Below the pieces are notes generated by a model. It was given only the letters and a program-made list of their open reading frames with translations, ran no database searches and was not told the origin of the DNA. Positions 9,367-19,861 of a DNA stretch of 64,000 nucleotides are shown piece after piece (within the stretch, counting starts at the first letter, position 1; each line of letters begins with the position of its first letter). Origin of the DNA: Veillonella ratti (GTDB lineage Bacteria; Bacillota; Negativicutes; Veillonellales; Veillonellaceae); NCBI RefSeq assembly GCF_003992115.1, contig NZ_RQUX01000010.1, forward strand, positions 16,110 through 80,109, in the 5' to 3' direction. Position numbers and translations under genes: made by a program.

Positions 9367-9753
9367 GTGGAGGTATTCTTGGATTTTGTAAAACGTATGA
9401 CTTGTTACCTTATCGTGGTAACCGTAGCATCTACATTGTTATTAGAAGTCTTTGATTACGAGAGATACATTTTAGGCTGGGTTTGGGGATGTGCTATTAA
9501 TTTATTATATTTATTGATTTTAGGTTTATGGGTTTATAAACTTCGCCATAAAGAACTACGTACTATTGAAAAAGCGACTAAGCTTGGTACTTTAATTCGT
9601 ATTACGCTGGTCGCCATCGGCACCTTGTTGGCCGTTTATTTATTTGAGAATTTTCCGTTTGTACCATATATGTTGGGTTTGATGCTATGGCGTCCGTTGA
9701 CGATATACGAACGCATCAGGTATAACCAAGCGGATAGTCCCAATGTGATTTAA
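9367..9753 (+). CDS. atpI: ATP synthase subunit I (AtpI)
   Basis: Polytopic 128-aa membrane protein with about four helices, between the AtpZ-like gene and atpB. AtpI-type proteins help assemble the c ring and are not part of the finished enzyme. The start is taken as GTG at 9367, which follows GAGGGGG at good spacing; a TTG at 9379 also has GGAGG just ahead. Identification rests mostly on operon position, hydrophobic profile and length, since this family is poorly conserved in sequence. Confidence 0.75.
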   Translation: MEVFLDFVKRMTCYLIVVTVASTLLLEVFDYERYILGWVWGCAINLLYLLILGLWVYKLRHKELRTIEKATKLGTLIRITLVAIGTLLAVYLFENFPFVPYMLGLMLWRPLTIYERIRYNQADSPNVI

Positions 9754-9818
9754 TGTGTATTAATCAAAATTTCGATAGAGTAATGGGGTAGCAATATAGG
9801 CGAAAGGAGGTGAACCTT

Positions 9819-10493
9819 ATGGAATTACATACCGGGACTCATGACGTCGTTCACATGTGGGGCATGGCTTTTAATATGGATACTATCTATATGACTTGGG
9901 TAGTGTTTGCTATTATTATAGTCGTTGCCTTTTTTGCTACACGGCAGGTCAATATGGTTCCATCAGGCGTACAAAATGTAGTTGAGTTTATTTTAGAAGC
10001 TATTGGAAGTCAATTAAAAGGTCCTTTAGGTAAACACTTTAGTAAGGTAAGTTCGCTACTATTTACTTTCTTTGTTTTTATCTTAGTAAGTAATGAATTG
10101 GGGCTGATACCGAGTCCCCATATTTTGACATCGCCTACTAACGATTTAAATACGACCTTAGGTCTGGCCCTGGCCAGCTCAGTGAGTATTTGGGTTATTG
10201 GGGCAAAGATGAAAGGACCGTCTTATTTTAAGCATTTCTTTCAGCCGTTTGCCGTATTTGTTATCTTCCACATCATGGAAGAAATCTCTAAGCCGGTGAC
10301 GCTCAGCTTTCGTCTATTCGGCAACATTGTAGCAGGTGAAATTGTATTAGAGTTGTTGAACGGTTTGGCACCGTATTTAACACCGATTATTTGGCTCGTA
10401 TTCAGTTTATTTGTCGGCGTTATTCAGGCCTTCGTTTTTACAATTCTCGTGACGTCATACTTGGGTATGGCAATCAACGATGAGGAACATTAA
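9819..10493 (+). CDS. atpB: ATP synthase F0 subunit a
   Basis: Membrane stator subunit that provides the two ion half-channels next to the c ring, 224 aa. The ATG at 9819 is preferred because AAAGGAGGTGA lies just before it; a GTG at 9810 would place the ribosome site inside the coding region. The essential stator arginine sits in VTLSFRLFGNIVAGE (about residue 167), and the C-terminal helix QAFVFTILVTSYLGMAI is typical. Subunit a must match the ion specificity of the c subunit that follows. Confidence 0.95.
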   Translation: MELHTGTHDVVHMWGMAFNMDTIYMTWVVFAIIIVVAFFATRQVNMVPSGVQNVVEFILEAIGSQLKGPLGKHFSKVSSLLFTFFVFILVSNELGLIPSPHILTSPTNDLNTTLGLALASSVSIWVIGAKMKGPSYFKHFFQPFAVFVIFHIMEEISKPVTLSFRLFGNIVAGEIVLELLNGLAPYLTPIIWLVFSLFVGVIQAFVFTILVTSYLGMAINDEEH

Positions 10494-10567
10494 TCACCAC
10501 AGTATTACCAACCATTATTTTGAGTATCTCAGGTTGTATTCGTAACATTTTCTAGGAGGATTTTATT

Positions 10568-10825
10568 ATGGAAAAAGCAATTTTGTTGTCAGTAAGTGTA
10601 TTCAGTGCTTGTTTAGTGGCAGGTTTGGCAGCGATCGCAGCAGCTTTTGGTGATGCATTGGCAGTTCGTAAAGCATTTGAAGGTATGACTCGTCAGCCTG
10701 AAATGGCCGGTAAGATTATGACTAATTTATTTATTTCCATCGGTTTGATCGAATCTATTCCTATCATTGCTACCGTTATCGCCATCGTACTTGTATTTAC
10801 TGATGTTATCGTTGGTAAATTATAA
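10568..10825 (+). CDS. atpE: ATP synthase F0 subunit c, two-carboxylate type
   Basis: Ring-forming rotor subunit, 85 aa, two hydrophobic helices joined by the polar loop RQPEM near residues 42-46. The ion-binding carboxylate is Glu62 in GLIESIPI, followed by Ser63. Aligning on RQPE places Asp29 (in FGDALAVRK) where Na+-type c subunits such as Ilyobacter have Gln32. The 33-residue spacing to the Glu is the same. A Glu-Ser pair plus a second carboxylate recalls the two-carboxylate Na+-coupling motif described for Fusobacterium nucleatum. Ion specificity is therefore inferred to be Na+ or mixed, not proven. AGGAGG precedes the ATG. Confidence 0.96.
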   Translation: MEKAILLSVSVFSACLVAGLAAIAAAFGDALAVRKAFEGMTRQPEMAGKIMTNLFISIGLIESIPIIATVIAIVLVFTDVIVGKL

Positions 10826-10898
10826 TTCGGTTCTTTATTAAATTGAACAGACATAAGAAGGCAAGTTATAATTCCAAGTTTAAGAGGGGGTTACGCCG

Positions 10899-11390
10899 TT
10901 GGTAGAAATAAACGGTACATTGCTGGTTCAATTTATCAATTTCTTTATTTTAGTTGCTATTTTAGCAAAATTTGCGTTTAAACCTTTAGTCGGTGTGATG
11001 GAAGCCCGTCGCAAGAAGATTGAAGGCGATTTGGCGAATGCACAGGCTACTTTGGATTCTGCGGAAGCTACCAAAAAAGAGTATGAAGCACAATTAGCCA
11101 ATGCTCGTAAAGAAGCTCAAGCGATTGTTGAAAAGGCAGCCCAATTGGCTGAACGGAATACGCAGGCTCAAATTAAGGAATTAAAAGAACAGCTAGTACG
11201 TGAAAAAGAAGAAGCTCGTAACGAAATTGCCCGTGAACAAGCAAAAGCTATGGAAAAAATGCGTGAAGATATGATTTCACTTTCTATGGCCATTGCCGGC
11301 AAAATTGTTGCTAAGAATATGGATAGTCAAGCCAATGTGGACCTTGTTAAAGAAGCCATTGAAAAGCTTGACAGTAAAGCATTAGGGTGA
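10899..11390 (+). CDS. atpF: ATP synthase F0 subunit b
   Basis: Peripheral stalk subunit of 163 aa: one N-terminal membrane helix (about residues 8-27) and a long charged, alanine-rich coiled coil (about 32-140) that reaches subunit delta on F1. The start appears to be TTG at 10899 (MVEINGTLLVQFINFF), with AGAGGGGG about nine bases upstream; no ATG sits at a suitable distance. It is separated from atpE by 73 bp, and atpH follows almost at once. Confidence 0.93.
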   Translation: MVEINGTLLVQFINFFILVAILAKFAFKPLVGVMEARRKKIEGDLANAQATLDSAEATKKEYEAQLANARKEAQAIVEKAAQLAERNTQAQIKELKEQLVREKEEARNEIAREQAKAMEKMREDMISLSMAIAGKIVAKNMDSQANVDLVKEAIEKLDSKALG

Positions 11391-11395
11391 TTGGT

Positions 11396-11962
11396 ATGAG
11401 CGTAGACATTGTAACAGATAAATACAGTACCGCTATCTTTGAATTGGCGCAGGAACAGCAAATTCTGGAACAAATGGAAAGGGATCTTTCCTACGTAAAA
11501 GAAGTTATGGATACGCAGCCTGAATTAGGCACCTTATTGTTGTACCCGGCCCTCGATGCAGAGGCAAAATGCAATGTTTTGGCCAAAATATTCGGTGAAG
11601 CCATTAATACGATGGCACTTAACACCTTATTTGTTATGGTCAAACGCGGACGCATACGGTATATTCAGTCTGCCATTGCTGAGTTTATTAACAAAGCACG
11701 GGAAGCACGTGGCATTTTCTCCGCCACTGTTACAGTGAGTGAAGCAATGCCGGACGAGATTTATACGCAGTTGGCCGATAAATTAAAAGCGATTACGGGT
11801 AAGCAATATATTTTTACAATCAAAGTGGACCCAACCATTCTGGGCGGCTTTATTATCCAAATTGGTGATACGCGTATTGATGCAAGTTTGATGCGTCGTA
11901 TGGAGGATTTAAAGAAATATTTGCTTAAGTCCGATACAACAGAGATTGGGGTGAATGGTTAA
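11396..11962 (+). CDS. atpH: ATP synthase F1 subunit delta
   Basis: Joins the peripheral stalk to the top of F1; 188 aa from the ATG at 11396. AGGGTGA, overlapping the atpF stop, serves as ribosome site, and a GTG nine bases earlier is less likely. The sequence has the family layout: a helical N-terminal domain (residues ~5-105) and the conserved C-terminal [19 protein letters not shown] near residues 138-156. Its position between atpF and atpA confirms the call. Confidence 0.94.
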   Translation: MSVDIVTDKYSTAIFELAQEQQILEQMERDLSYVKEVMDTQPELGTLLLYPALDAEAKCNVLAKIFGEAINTMALNTLFVMVKRGRIRYIQSAIAEFINKAREARGIFSATVTVSEAMPDEIYTQLADKLKAITGKQYIFTIKVDPTILGGFIIQIGDTRIDASLMRRMEDLKKYLLKSDTTEIGVNG

Positions 11963-11964
11963 GT

Positions 11965-13503
11965 ATGAAAATGAAGCCTGAAGAAATTACTGCCATAATT
12001 AAACAGCAGATTCAGGACTATGATGTGGAACTTAACGTTGATGATGTGGGTACCGTACTCGAAGTAGGTGACGGTATTGCGCATATTTACGGTCTTGAAA
12101 AGGCCATGGCAGGTGAATTGTTAGAATTACCTCATGGTGTTTATGGGATGGTACAGAACCTCGAATTAGATAACGTAGGGGCTGTATTGTTAGGTAATGA
12201 TTTCCTTATTAAAGAAGGGGACCAGGTACGCCGTACAGGCCGTATCATGCAGGTTCCTGTAGGTGAACAACTTATCGGTCGTGTAGTTAATGCCTTGGGC
12301 CAGCCGATTGACGGCAAGGGCTCCATTACGGCAGAAGATCATCGACCAATTGAATTCCCGGCACCGGGCATTGCGGATCGTAAATCCGTATTTGAACCGT
12401 TGCAAACCGGTTTGAAAGCAATCGACGCCATGGTACCGATTGGTCGTGGCCAGCGTGAACTTATTATCGGTGACCGCGGTACCGGTAAATCGGCGATTGC
12501 CATCGATACCATTTTGAATCAAAAAGGTCAGGATGTAATTTGTATTTATGTGGCTATCGGTCAGAAAGAATCTACCGTAGCTCGTGTAGTACAGAAATTA
12601 CAGGAAGCCGGCGCTATGGATTACACTATCGTAGTATCGGCCGGTGCTTCCGAAGGCGCTCCTATGCAGTATATCGCTCCATATGCGGGCGTTGCTATGG
12701 GTGAACATTTCATGTACCAAGGTAAACATGTACTTTGTGTATATGATGATTTATCTAAACAGGCAGCGGCCTATCGTGCCATGAGTTTGTTACTTCGTCG
12801 TCCACCGGGACGTGAAGCATATCCAGGGGACGTATTCTATTTACATTCTCGTTTGTTAGAACGAGCTGCTAAATTATCTGATGAATTGGGCGGCGGTTCC
12901 ATTACGGCCTTGCCGATTATTGAAACGCAAGCCGGTGACGTGTCCGCTTATATCCCTACGAACGTAATTTCCATTACGGACGGTCAGATTTTCCTTGGCA
13001 CCGATATGTTCTACTCCGGGATTCGTCCGGCTGTTGACGTAGGTTTATCCGTATCCCGTGTAGGCGGTAGCGCCCAGATTAAAGCGATGAAACAAGTTGC
13101 CGGTAAATTGCGCCTCGATTTGGCGCAGTATCGTGAGTTGGCAGCTTTTGCTCAGTTCGGCTCCGACCTTGATAAATCGACTAAAGCACAGCTTGATCGC
13201 GGCGAACGTTTGACAGAAATGTTAAAACAGCCTCAGTACTCACCTCTTAAAGTTGAAGAACAGGTAGTTTGTCTATATGCCGGCATTAACGGTTACTTTG
13301 CATCTATTGAAGTAGCCGATGTTCCTGCATTCCAGAATGAATTATTGCGTTATGTTCACAGCAACTACAGTGAAATTTTAACGAATATTCAAACATCCAG
13401 AATCTTAGACAAAGATACGGAAGAACTTTTGATAAAAGCGATTAATGAATGCATTGAATCCTTTGGTACTTCCCATCACTTGATTACTTCTGAGGAGGCG
13501 TAG
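11965..13503 (+). CDS. atpA: ATP synthase F1 subunit alpha
   Basis: Non-catalytic nucleotide-binding subunit of the F1 hexamer, 512 aa, the normal length. The Walker A loop GDRGTGKSA lies near residues 169-177, and the arginine-finger region [13 protein letters not shown] near 353-365. The gene starts two bases after the atpH stop. Start could be ATG 11965 or the in-frame ATG 11971; the difference is two residues. Confidence 0.97.
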   Translation: MKMKPEEITAIIKQQIQDYDVELNVDDVGTVLEVGDGIAHIYGLEKAMAGELLELPHGVYGMVQNLELDNVGAVLLGNDFLIKEGDQVRRTGRIMQVPVGEQLIGRVVNALGQPIDGKGSITAEDHRPIEFPAPGIADRKSVFEPLQTGLKAIDAMVPIGRGQRELIIGDRGTGKSAIAIDTILNQKGQDVICIYVAIGQKESTVARVVQKLQEAGAMDYTIVVSAGASEGAPMQYIAPYAGVAMGEHFMYQGKHVLCVYDDLSKQAAAYRAMSLLLRRPPGREAYPGDVFYLHSRLLERAAKLSDELGGGSITALPIIETQAGDVSAYIPTNVISITDGQIFLGTDMFYSGIRPAVDVGLSVSRVGGSAQIKAMKQVAGKLRLDLAQYRELAAFAQFGSDLDKSTKAQLDRGERLTEMLKQPQYSPLKVEEQVVCLYAGINGYFASIEVADVPAFQNELLRYVHSNYSEILTNIQTSRILDKDTEELLIKAINECIESFGTSHHLITSEEA

Positions 13504-13506
13504 GCG

Positions 13507-14373
13507 ATGAGCAGTGCACAGGATTTACGTAAGCGCATTAAAAGTGTTACGAATACGCAGCAGATTACGAAGGCCATGAAAATGGTAGCATCTGCTCGAT
13601 TGCGCCGTGCACAGGCCAAAGCAAAATCTACGGAACCATATGCAGAAAAGTTAGGTCAAATCCTCACAAATGTATCTGCTACATTAGAACCTGAGGTGTT
13701 GGCGTCCTATCCGTTAACGGCGGTACGCGAGGTTTCGCGAACCTTATATATTCTGATTGGCGCCGACAAAGGCTTAGCTGGTGCTTATACCAGTAATTTG
13801 ATTAAATATTTTGCACAGGAAACTCGTGAAAAAGCACCTGATACGTATGAGACGATTACGGTTGGTCGCAAGCCGACTGATTACTTGAAGTATCATCAGT
13901 ATCCGGTAACGAATTCTCATGTAGGTTTTTCCGATAAACCGGAATATAGCCATGCTAAACAAATTGTAGATGAAGCATCTAAGTTGTTTTTAGAAGGCGA
14001 AGTTGACGAAGTTATCTTGATTTATACTCATTTCGTAAACTCCTTAACGCAGAACGTGACCAGCGTGAAATTATTGCCGGTTGTCACGGAACCGCATCAT
14101 GAAGGGGAGCTTAATGAGCTATATATTTATGAACCTTCGGAAAAAACTATTTATGACCAATTGTTGCCTAAATATTTGGAAATTACTGTGTATAACGCTT
14201 TATTGCAAGCTTCCGCCAGTGAGCTTGGCGCTCGCATGACGGCTATGACTTCTGCAACAGATAATGCAGGGGATTTAATCAGCTCACTTAATTTGGAATA
14301 CAATAAATTACGACAAGCCGGCATTACCAATGAAATTTCTGAAATTGTCGGTGGTGCTAATGCCTTGCAATAG
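13507..14373 (+). CDS. atpG: ATP synthase F1 subunit gamma
   Basis: Central rotating shaft, 288 aa. The N-terminal helix MSSAQDLRKRIKSVTNTQQI followed by TKAMKMVASARLRRAQ and the C-terminal SELGARMTAMTSATDNA near residues 238-254 form the coiled coil characteristic of gamma. The gene starts three bases after atpA, with GAGGAGGCG overlapping the end of atpA as the ribosome site. Confidence 0.97.
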   Translation: MSSAQDLRKRIKSVTNTQQITKAMKMVASARLRRAQAKAKSTEPYAEKLGQILTNVSATLEPEVLASYPLTAVREVSRTLYILIGADKGLAGAYTSNLIKYFAQETREKAPDTYETITVGRKPTDYLKYHQYPVTNSHVGFSDKPEYSHAKQIVDEASKLFLEGEVDEVILIYTHFVNSLTQNVTSVKLLPVVTEPHHEGELNELYIYEPSEKTIYDQLLPKYLEITVYNALLQASASELGARMTAMTSATDNAGDLISSLNLEYNKLRQAGITNEISEIVGGANALQ

Positions 14374-14404
14374 GTATAACTACAAAGGAGGAGAGACCTC
14401 TTAA

Positions 14405-15829
<1,425 letters not shown>

Positions 15830-15832
15830 TTC

Positions 15833-16246
15833 ATGAGTGAAGGCAAGACCATGCATCTCGATGTAATTACCCCTGATAAAAATGCCTTTTCGGGTGAGGT
15901 TAAATTTGTGGTAGTGCGCACTGAATTGGGCGAACTCGGTATTTTACCGCGCCATGCCGATTTAGTGGCAGCCCTTGAAATTGCACCGTTACGCATCGAT
16001 TTACCGGACGGTACACGCCAGTTTATGGCTAATTTCGGCGGTTTTATGGAAATTAAAAATAATGTAATTACCATTGTAACGCCGAATTGCGAATTACCTG
16101 ACGAAATCGATGAAGACCGTGCTAAACGGGCTAAAGCACGTGCGGAAGAACGTTTGAAATCAAGAAATGCAGACATAGATTTCCATCGCGCTGAGCTCGC
16201 GCTACAACGTTCCTTATTGCGTATTGATGTTAAGCACAAAGTATAA
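15833..16246 (+). CDS. atpC: ATP synthase F1 subunit epsilon
   Basis: Central-stalk subunit that can inhibit ATP hydrolysis, 137 aa. The N-terminal beta sandwich (about residues 5-87) contains the conserved TELGELGILPRHADLVAAL. The C-terminal helical hairpin (about 90-135) is full length, so regulatory inhibition is possible. It is the last gene of the operon, and a strong terminator begins 35 bp after its stop. Confidence 0.96.
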   Translation: MSEGKTMHLDVITPDKNAFSGEVKFVVVRTELGELGILPRHADLVAALEIAPLRIDLPDGTRQFMANFGGFMEIKNNVITIVTPNCELPDEIDEDRAKRAKARAEERLKSRNADIDFHRAELALQRSLLRIDVKHKV

Positions 16247-16281
16247 GTCATACGCATAAGTACAAAAAACAAATACAATTT

Positions 16282-16308
16282 AGGGACTGCTTCGGCAGTC
16301 CCTTTTTG
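16282..16308 (+). terminator. intrinsic terminator of the ATP synthase operon
   Basis: Perfect 9-bp stem AGGGACTGC / GCAGTCCCT closed by a UUCG tetraloop and followed by TTTTT. Confidence 0.95.
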
Positions 16309-16534
16309 ATGTAGCTAAAAAGTACTATAGGAGTGTACTGATTTATAGTTGTTAATTTTGGTTTGCTATAGTTTAGAGCTATAGCAACAGCCGGCTGTGA
16401 TTGTAAACCTATATATTTTTAATTCAGTTATATTGCTGACTTTTGCCATAAATTGCACTAAGTATACACTTTGAAATATGATGCAAAACTGCTTACTGAG
16501 TGTCCACTGTGAAAAGAATGACGTAAAACTCTTG
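16309..16534. other. intergenic stretch between atpC terminator and the metA leader
   Basis: AT-rich sequence with no open frame that has a ribosome site, and no structured RNA that I can see. It separates the ATP synthase terminator from the promoter at 16535. Confidence 0.6.
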
Positions 16535-16563
16535 TTGACAGCTTTTTGAATGATTGGTATAGT
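16535..16563 (+). promoter_or_regulatory. promoter of the metA T-box transcript
   Basis: TTGACA at 16535-16540, a 17-bp spacer, then TATAGT at 16558-16563. It lies about 55 bases upstream of the first T-box helix. Confidence 0.85.
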
Positions 16564-16617
16564 TATCACATCGAAACGACAACAAGTCATCGATAGCCTA
16601 CATCAACATACAGAATC

Positions 16618-16944
16618 GACGATGAAGAGATAAGTAAACGCAGGGCGTTGGCACAGAGAGTCCCGTAAGGTGGAAGGGGATGCAAAAGAATGCGAAGAAA
16701 ATGGTCTTGGAGTATCCGAGGTGGAATGCGCAAGCTTTAGTCTCGGCGGATGCAACCGTTATAATGCCACGGTATAACCTTACGATTAGAGTAATATAGT
16801 TAGCGTACTTTAAGAATAAATACTACAATGTTACTTTTGTAAGACGTACCGGCTGAGGGTGAAGTCGTGAGGCTTTGCTAAATCAAGGTGGTAACACGTT
16901 ATAGACGTCCTTGTTCACAGCGGTGAATGGAGGATGTTTTTTTA
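16618..16944 (+). ncRNA. T-box leader (probably methionine-tRNA sensing) upstream of metA
   Basis: A T-box riboswitch senses the charging state of a tRNA and controls read-through of a terminator. Seen in order: AGATAAGTAAACGCA at the Stem I base with the AGTA turn; the AG-bulge GGCACAGAGAGTCCC; GGTGGAAGGGGA for the apical loop; the F-box-like CAACCGTTAT near 16756; the T-box antiterminator AAGGTGGTAACACG at 16884-16897; and a competing terminator ACGTCC...GGATGT with a T-run near 16904-16944. Folding CGCA with TGCG leaves ATG at 16701-16703 in the specifier loop, so tRNA-Met is inferred. A TGC (Cys) reading at 16692 is less likely because it would fall in the helix. Confidence 0.9.
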
Positions 16945-17180
16945 TACCGGTTTTAGCGGTAATGAACAGTAACCACATAGAAAGTATGATAATGGTAAAG
17001 AGGATAGTAAATGTTGAAGGCGTTAACAACTGTAAACGAACAGCGGAGTTGAGAGGCCGTTGCTCAGATGGGGCAGTGAGTGTTAATTAAATGATAAACA
17101 TAAGTAGTAAGAAATGAGTTTTTCAACGTTTGAGAAAGAAGAGAGAAGAGAGTAACGGGCTTAGGGAGGAGTGATGCAAA

Positions 17181-18140
17181 ATGCCCATAACGGTAGTGAA
17201 AGACTTGCCGGCCATTGCCAAACTGGCGGAAGAAAACATATTCGTCATGGATACGGTAAGAGCCGAAACACAAGACATTCGGCCGCTACAAATTTTAATC
17301 GTTAATCTGATGCCGACTAAAGAAGTAACGGAAACACAGATTTTAAGAGCATTAAGCAATACGCCGTTACAATTGGACATCACCTTACTTCATATGGCGA
17401 GTCATAAGGCGGCGCATACATCGGAACATCACCTCAGTTCGTTCTATCGGACCTTCGATGAAATCAAAGATAAGTTCTTTGACGGGATGATTATAACCGG
17501 TGCACCGATTGAGTTGATGCCGTTTGAAGAAGTGAATTACTGGCAGGAGCTGACCGAGATTATGGACTGGAGCGAAAACCACGTGTATTCGACCCTCTAC
17601 ATTTGCTGGGGCGCTCAAGCCGGACTGTATTACCACTTTGGTATCGACAAAGAACTGTTGCCGACGAAGCTGTTCGGGGTTTTTGAAAACGAGGTCCTCA
17701 ATAAAAGACCGATGTTACTTCGCGGTATGGACGAGATTTTCTACATGCCCCATTCAAGGCACACGACGGTATCGGTTGATGAGATAAAAGCGAATCCGAA
17801 CTTAGAGATTTTAGCTGCTTCTAAAAAAGCCGGTGCTGCCATAGTTCGTAGTCTGGACAACAAACACATTTTTGTGTTTGGCCATTCGGAATACGATCGA
17901 GATACCTTGCAGCGGGAATATGAGCGGGATAAAAACTTGGGACTCGACATTGATGTTCCTGAAAACTACTATCCCGATGATGACCCGACAAAGGCGCCTA
18001 TCGTGCGTTGGCGGTCCACGGGGACGCTGATTTTTACAAATTGGCTTAACTATTACGTGTATCAAGAAACGCCGTATATTATTGAACAAATTCAAAAAAT
18101 GAAACAGCAATGTAAACACAATCAAACACAAGCTGTTTAA
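17181..18140 (+). CDS. metA: homoserine O-acetyltransferase (MetA family)
   Basis: Acylates homoserine at the first committed step of methionine synthesis; 319 aa. Catalytic Cys142 lies in [11 protein letters not shown], with His235 and Glu237 in [11 protein letters not shown], exactly at the family positions. Residue 111 is Glu ([12 protein letters not shown]). In the MetA family Glu111 goes with acetyl-CoA use and Gly111 with succinyl-CoA, so this is predicted to make O-acetylhomoserine despite the common 'succinyltransferase' label. The downstream O-acetylhomoserine sulfhydrylase agrees. GGGAGGAG precedes the ATG, and the T-box leader upstream points to control by Met-tRNA charging. Confidence 0.95.
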   Translation: MPITVVKDLPAIAKLAEENIFVMDTVRAETQDIRPLQILIVNLMPTKEVTETQILRALSNTPLQLDITLLHMASHKAAHTSEHHLSSFYRTFDEIKDKFFDGMIITGAPIELMPFEEVNYWQELTEIMDWSENHVYSTLYICWGAQAGLYYHFGIDKELLPTKLFGVFENEVLNKRPMLLRGMDEIFYMPHSRHTTVSVDEIKANPNLEILAASKKAGAAIVRSLDNKHIFVFGHSEYDRDTLQREYERDKNLGLDIDVPENYYPDDDPTKAPIVRWRSTGTLIFTNWLNYYVYQETPYIIEQIQKMKQQCKHNQTQAV

Positions 18141-18151
18141 AGTAGTGTAAA

Positions 18152-18169
18152 GACCAACCTTAATTGGTC
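18152..18169 (+). terminator. small hairpin between metA and metY
   Basis: GACCAA / TTGGTC with a six-base loop, followed by GAAAAAA rather than a U-run. It may attenuate or stabilise the mRNA. A second small stem, GTCGG...CCGAC, lies just upstream of the metY ribosome site. Confidence 0.35.
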
Positions 18170-18275
18170 GAAAAAATGGTATCGACAGCCCAAGCGGTTG
18201 TTATATATAAAATAAAGAGAGATTAGGGATTGTCGGCGTGAGAAACCGACGGAGAGAAAAAGGAGAGATTTTATT

Positions 18276-19547
18276 ATGAGCAAACAGTACAAATTCGAAA
18301 CAATCCAATTACATGAAGGTCAAGTTATCGACGAAACAGGCGCCCGTGCAGTGCCGATTCACCAAACTACAAGCTATGTATTTAAAGACGCGCAGCAAGC
18401 GGCCGACCGTTTTGCCCTCCGCGATCCGGGTGCCATTTATTCCCGCCTCGGTACACCGACTAACGATGTGCTTGAAAAACGTATAGCTGCTTTAGAAGGC
18501 GGTGCCGGTGCATTGTCCGTAGGCTCCGGTTCGGCAGCCATTACTTACGCCATTGAAAACGTAGCCGGTACCGGCGATAACATCATCGCTGCGTCCACTT
18601 TGTACGGCGGTACATATAACTTATTCAGCTCTACCTTGCCACGTTTTGGCATTACGACTAAATTTGTAGACCCTGATGATTTGGATGGTTTTGAAAAAGC
18701 CATCGATGACCGCACCAAAGCGATTTATGTGGAAACCATCGGTAATCCGAACATCAACCTTATCGATATTCAAGCAGTGGCGGATATTGCCCATAAACAC
18801 GGCATCATCCTTATCGTAGACAATACTTTCGGTACCCCATACCTCATTCGTCCGATTGAGCATGGTGCCGATGTGGTAGTTCACTCCGCCACTAAATTCT
18901 TAGGCGGTCACGGTACGACTATTGCCGGTGTCATCGTTGAAAGCGGTAAATTCGACTACAAAGCCAGCGGTCGCTACCCTGATTTCGTAGCCGGCGACGT
19001 TCATTATAACGGCCTCGTATATGCAGACCTTCCAATTCCATTCACCGTAAAAGTACGTGCTCAGTTGCTCCGCGACACCGGTGCCGCTTTGACACCGCTT
19101 GCAGCATGGCTCATTTTACAAGGTGTTGAAACCTTATCCTTACGTGTAGAACGTCATGTTGAAAATACGCGCAAAATCATCGACTTCTTGGTAAATCATC
19201 CAAAAGTTGCTTGGGTAAATTATCCGGAATTGAAAGACAGCAAATACAAAGCCTTGGCTGATAAATACTATCCAAAAGGTGTGGGCTCTATCTTCACTTT
19301 CGGTATTAAAGGCGGCAAAGATGAAGGCATTAAATTCGTAGATGCTCTTGAAATCTTCTCCAACTTGGCTAACGTAGGCGATGCAAAATCCCTCGTAATC
19401 CATCCGTCCAGCACGACTCATGCGCAGCTTAATGAAGAAGAACAAAAAGCAGCCGGCGTAACACCGGACATGATCCGTATCTCCGTGGGTATTGAAAACG
19501 TGGAGGACTTAATCGATGATTTGGCACAAGCTTTGGAACACGTTTAA
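18276..19547 (+). CDS. metY: O-acetylhomoserine sulfhydrylase (aminocarboxypropyltransferase)
   Basis: PLP enzyme of the Cys/Met-metabolism family (423 aa) that makes homocysteine directly from O-acetylhomoserine and sulfide. The length of about 425 aa with the extended middle segment [18 protein letters not shown] near residues 231-248 distinguishes MetY from the shorter MetB/MetC enzymes. The PLP lysine is Lys207 in [12 protein letters not shown], and [21 protein letters not shown] near residues 51-71 is the usual N-terminal signature. It follows metA by 135 bp and has AAAGGAGAG as ribosome site. It is probably the direct sulfhydrylation partner of metA. Confidence 0.95.
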   Translation: MSKQYKFETIQLHEGQVIDETGARAVPIHQTTSYVFKDAQQAADRFALRDPGAIYSRLGTPTNDVLEKRIAALEGGAGALSVGSGSAAITYAIENVAGTGDNIIAASTLYGGTYNLFSSTLPRFGITTKFVDPDDLDGFEKAIDDRTKAIYVETIGNPNINLIDIQAVADIAHKHGIILIVDNTFGTPYLIRPIEHGADVVVHSATKFLGGHGTTIAGVIVESGKFDYKASGRYPDFVAGDVHYNGLVYADLPIPFTVKVRAQLLRDTGAALTPLAAWLILQGVETLSLRVERHVENTRKIIDFLVNHPKVAWVNYPELKDSKYKALADKYYPKGVGSIFTFGIKGGKDEGIKFVDALEIFSNLANVGDAKSLVIHPSSTTHAQLNEEEQKAAGVTPDMIRISVGIENVEDLIDDLAQALEHV

Positions 19548-19715
19548 GTCGACGAACCCGGCTAACAATGAATACGCCTTTACTTTGTACTGGTGGTATT
19601 AAAAGGTTATCACTTCAATGACAATTTAATTTCATTGCATTGTTTCGGTTTTGATTGAAAATTGATTACTTTAACTTCATTACTCCAACTTACAATACGA
19701 CTTGAATAAAAATGA
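19548..19715. other. intergenic stretch after metY
   Basis: The gap 19548-19861 is 314 bp. Its first half shows no gene or clear structure; the second half holds the metY terminator and the merR promoter. Confidence 0.6.
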
Positions 19716-19755
19716 CAAGACCCTTGAGAAAAACGCTTCAAGGGTCTTGTTTTTT
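19716..19755 (+). terminator. intrinsic terminator of metY
   Basis: Perfect 12-bp arms CAAGACCCTTGA / TCAAGGGTCTTG followed by TTTTTTAT. Confidence 0.93.
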
Positions 19756-19764
19756 ATAAATAAC

Positions 19765-19795
19765 TTGACTTGAAGTTAGCTCAAAGGGGTACAAT
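19765..19795 (+). promoter_or_regulatory. merR promoter with 19-bp spacer and dyad
   Basis: TTGACT at 19765-19770 and TACAAT at 19790-19795 are 19 bp apart. That over-long spacer is characteristic of promoters activated by MerR-family proteins through DNA untwisting. An imperfect dyad CTTGA-N7-TCAAAG lies within the spacer. This suggests the merR gene downstream is autoregulated. Confidence 0.75.
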
Positions 19796-19861
19796 AGGTA
19801 TAGTAAATAAACTGTCAAATGTATAGTATAGAATAAATAAAAAATACAAGGAGATGATACA

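Noticed and set aside
18141..18275. SAM riboswitch upstream of metY
   Set aside because: The gap is only 135 bp and holds two small hairpins; no SAM-I, SAM-II or SMK-box core can be found.
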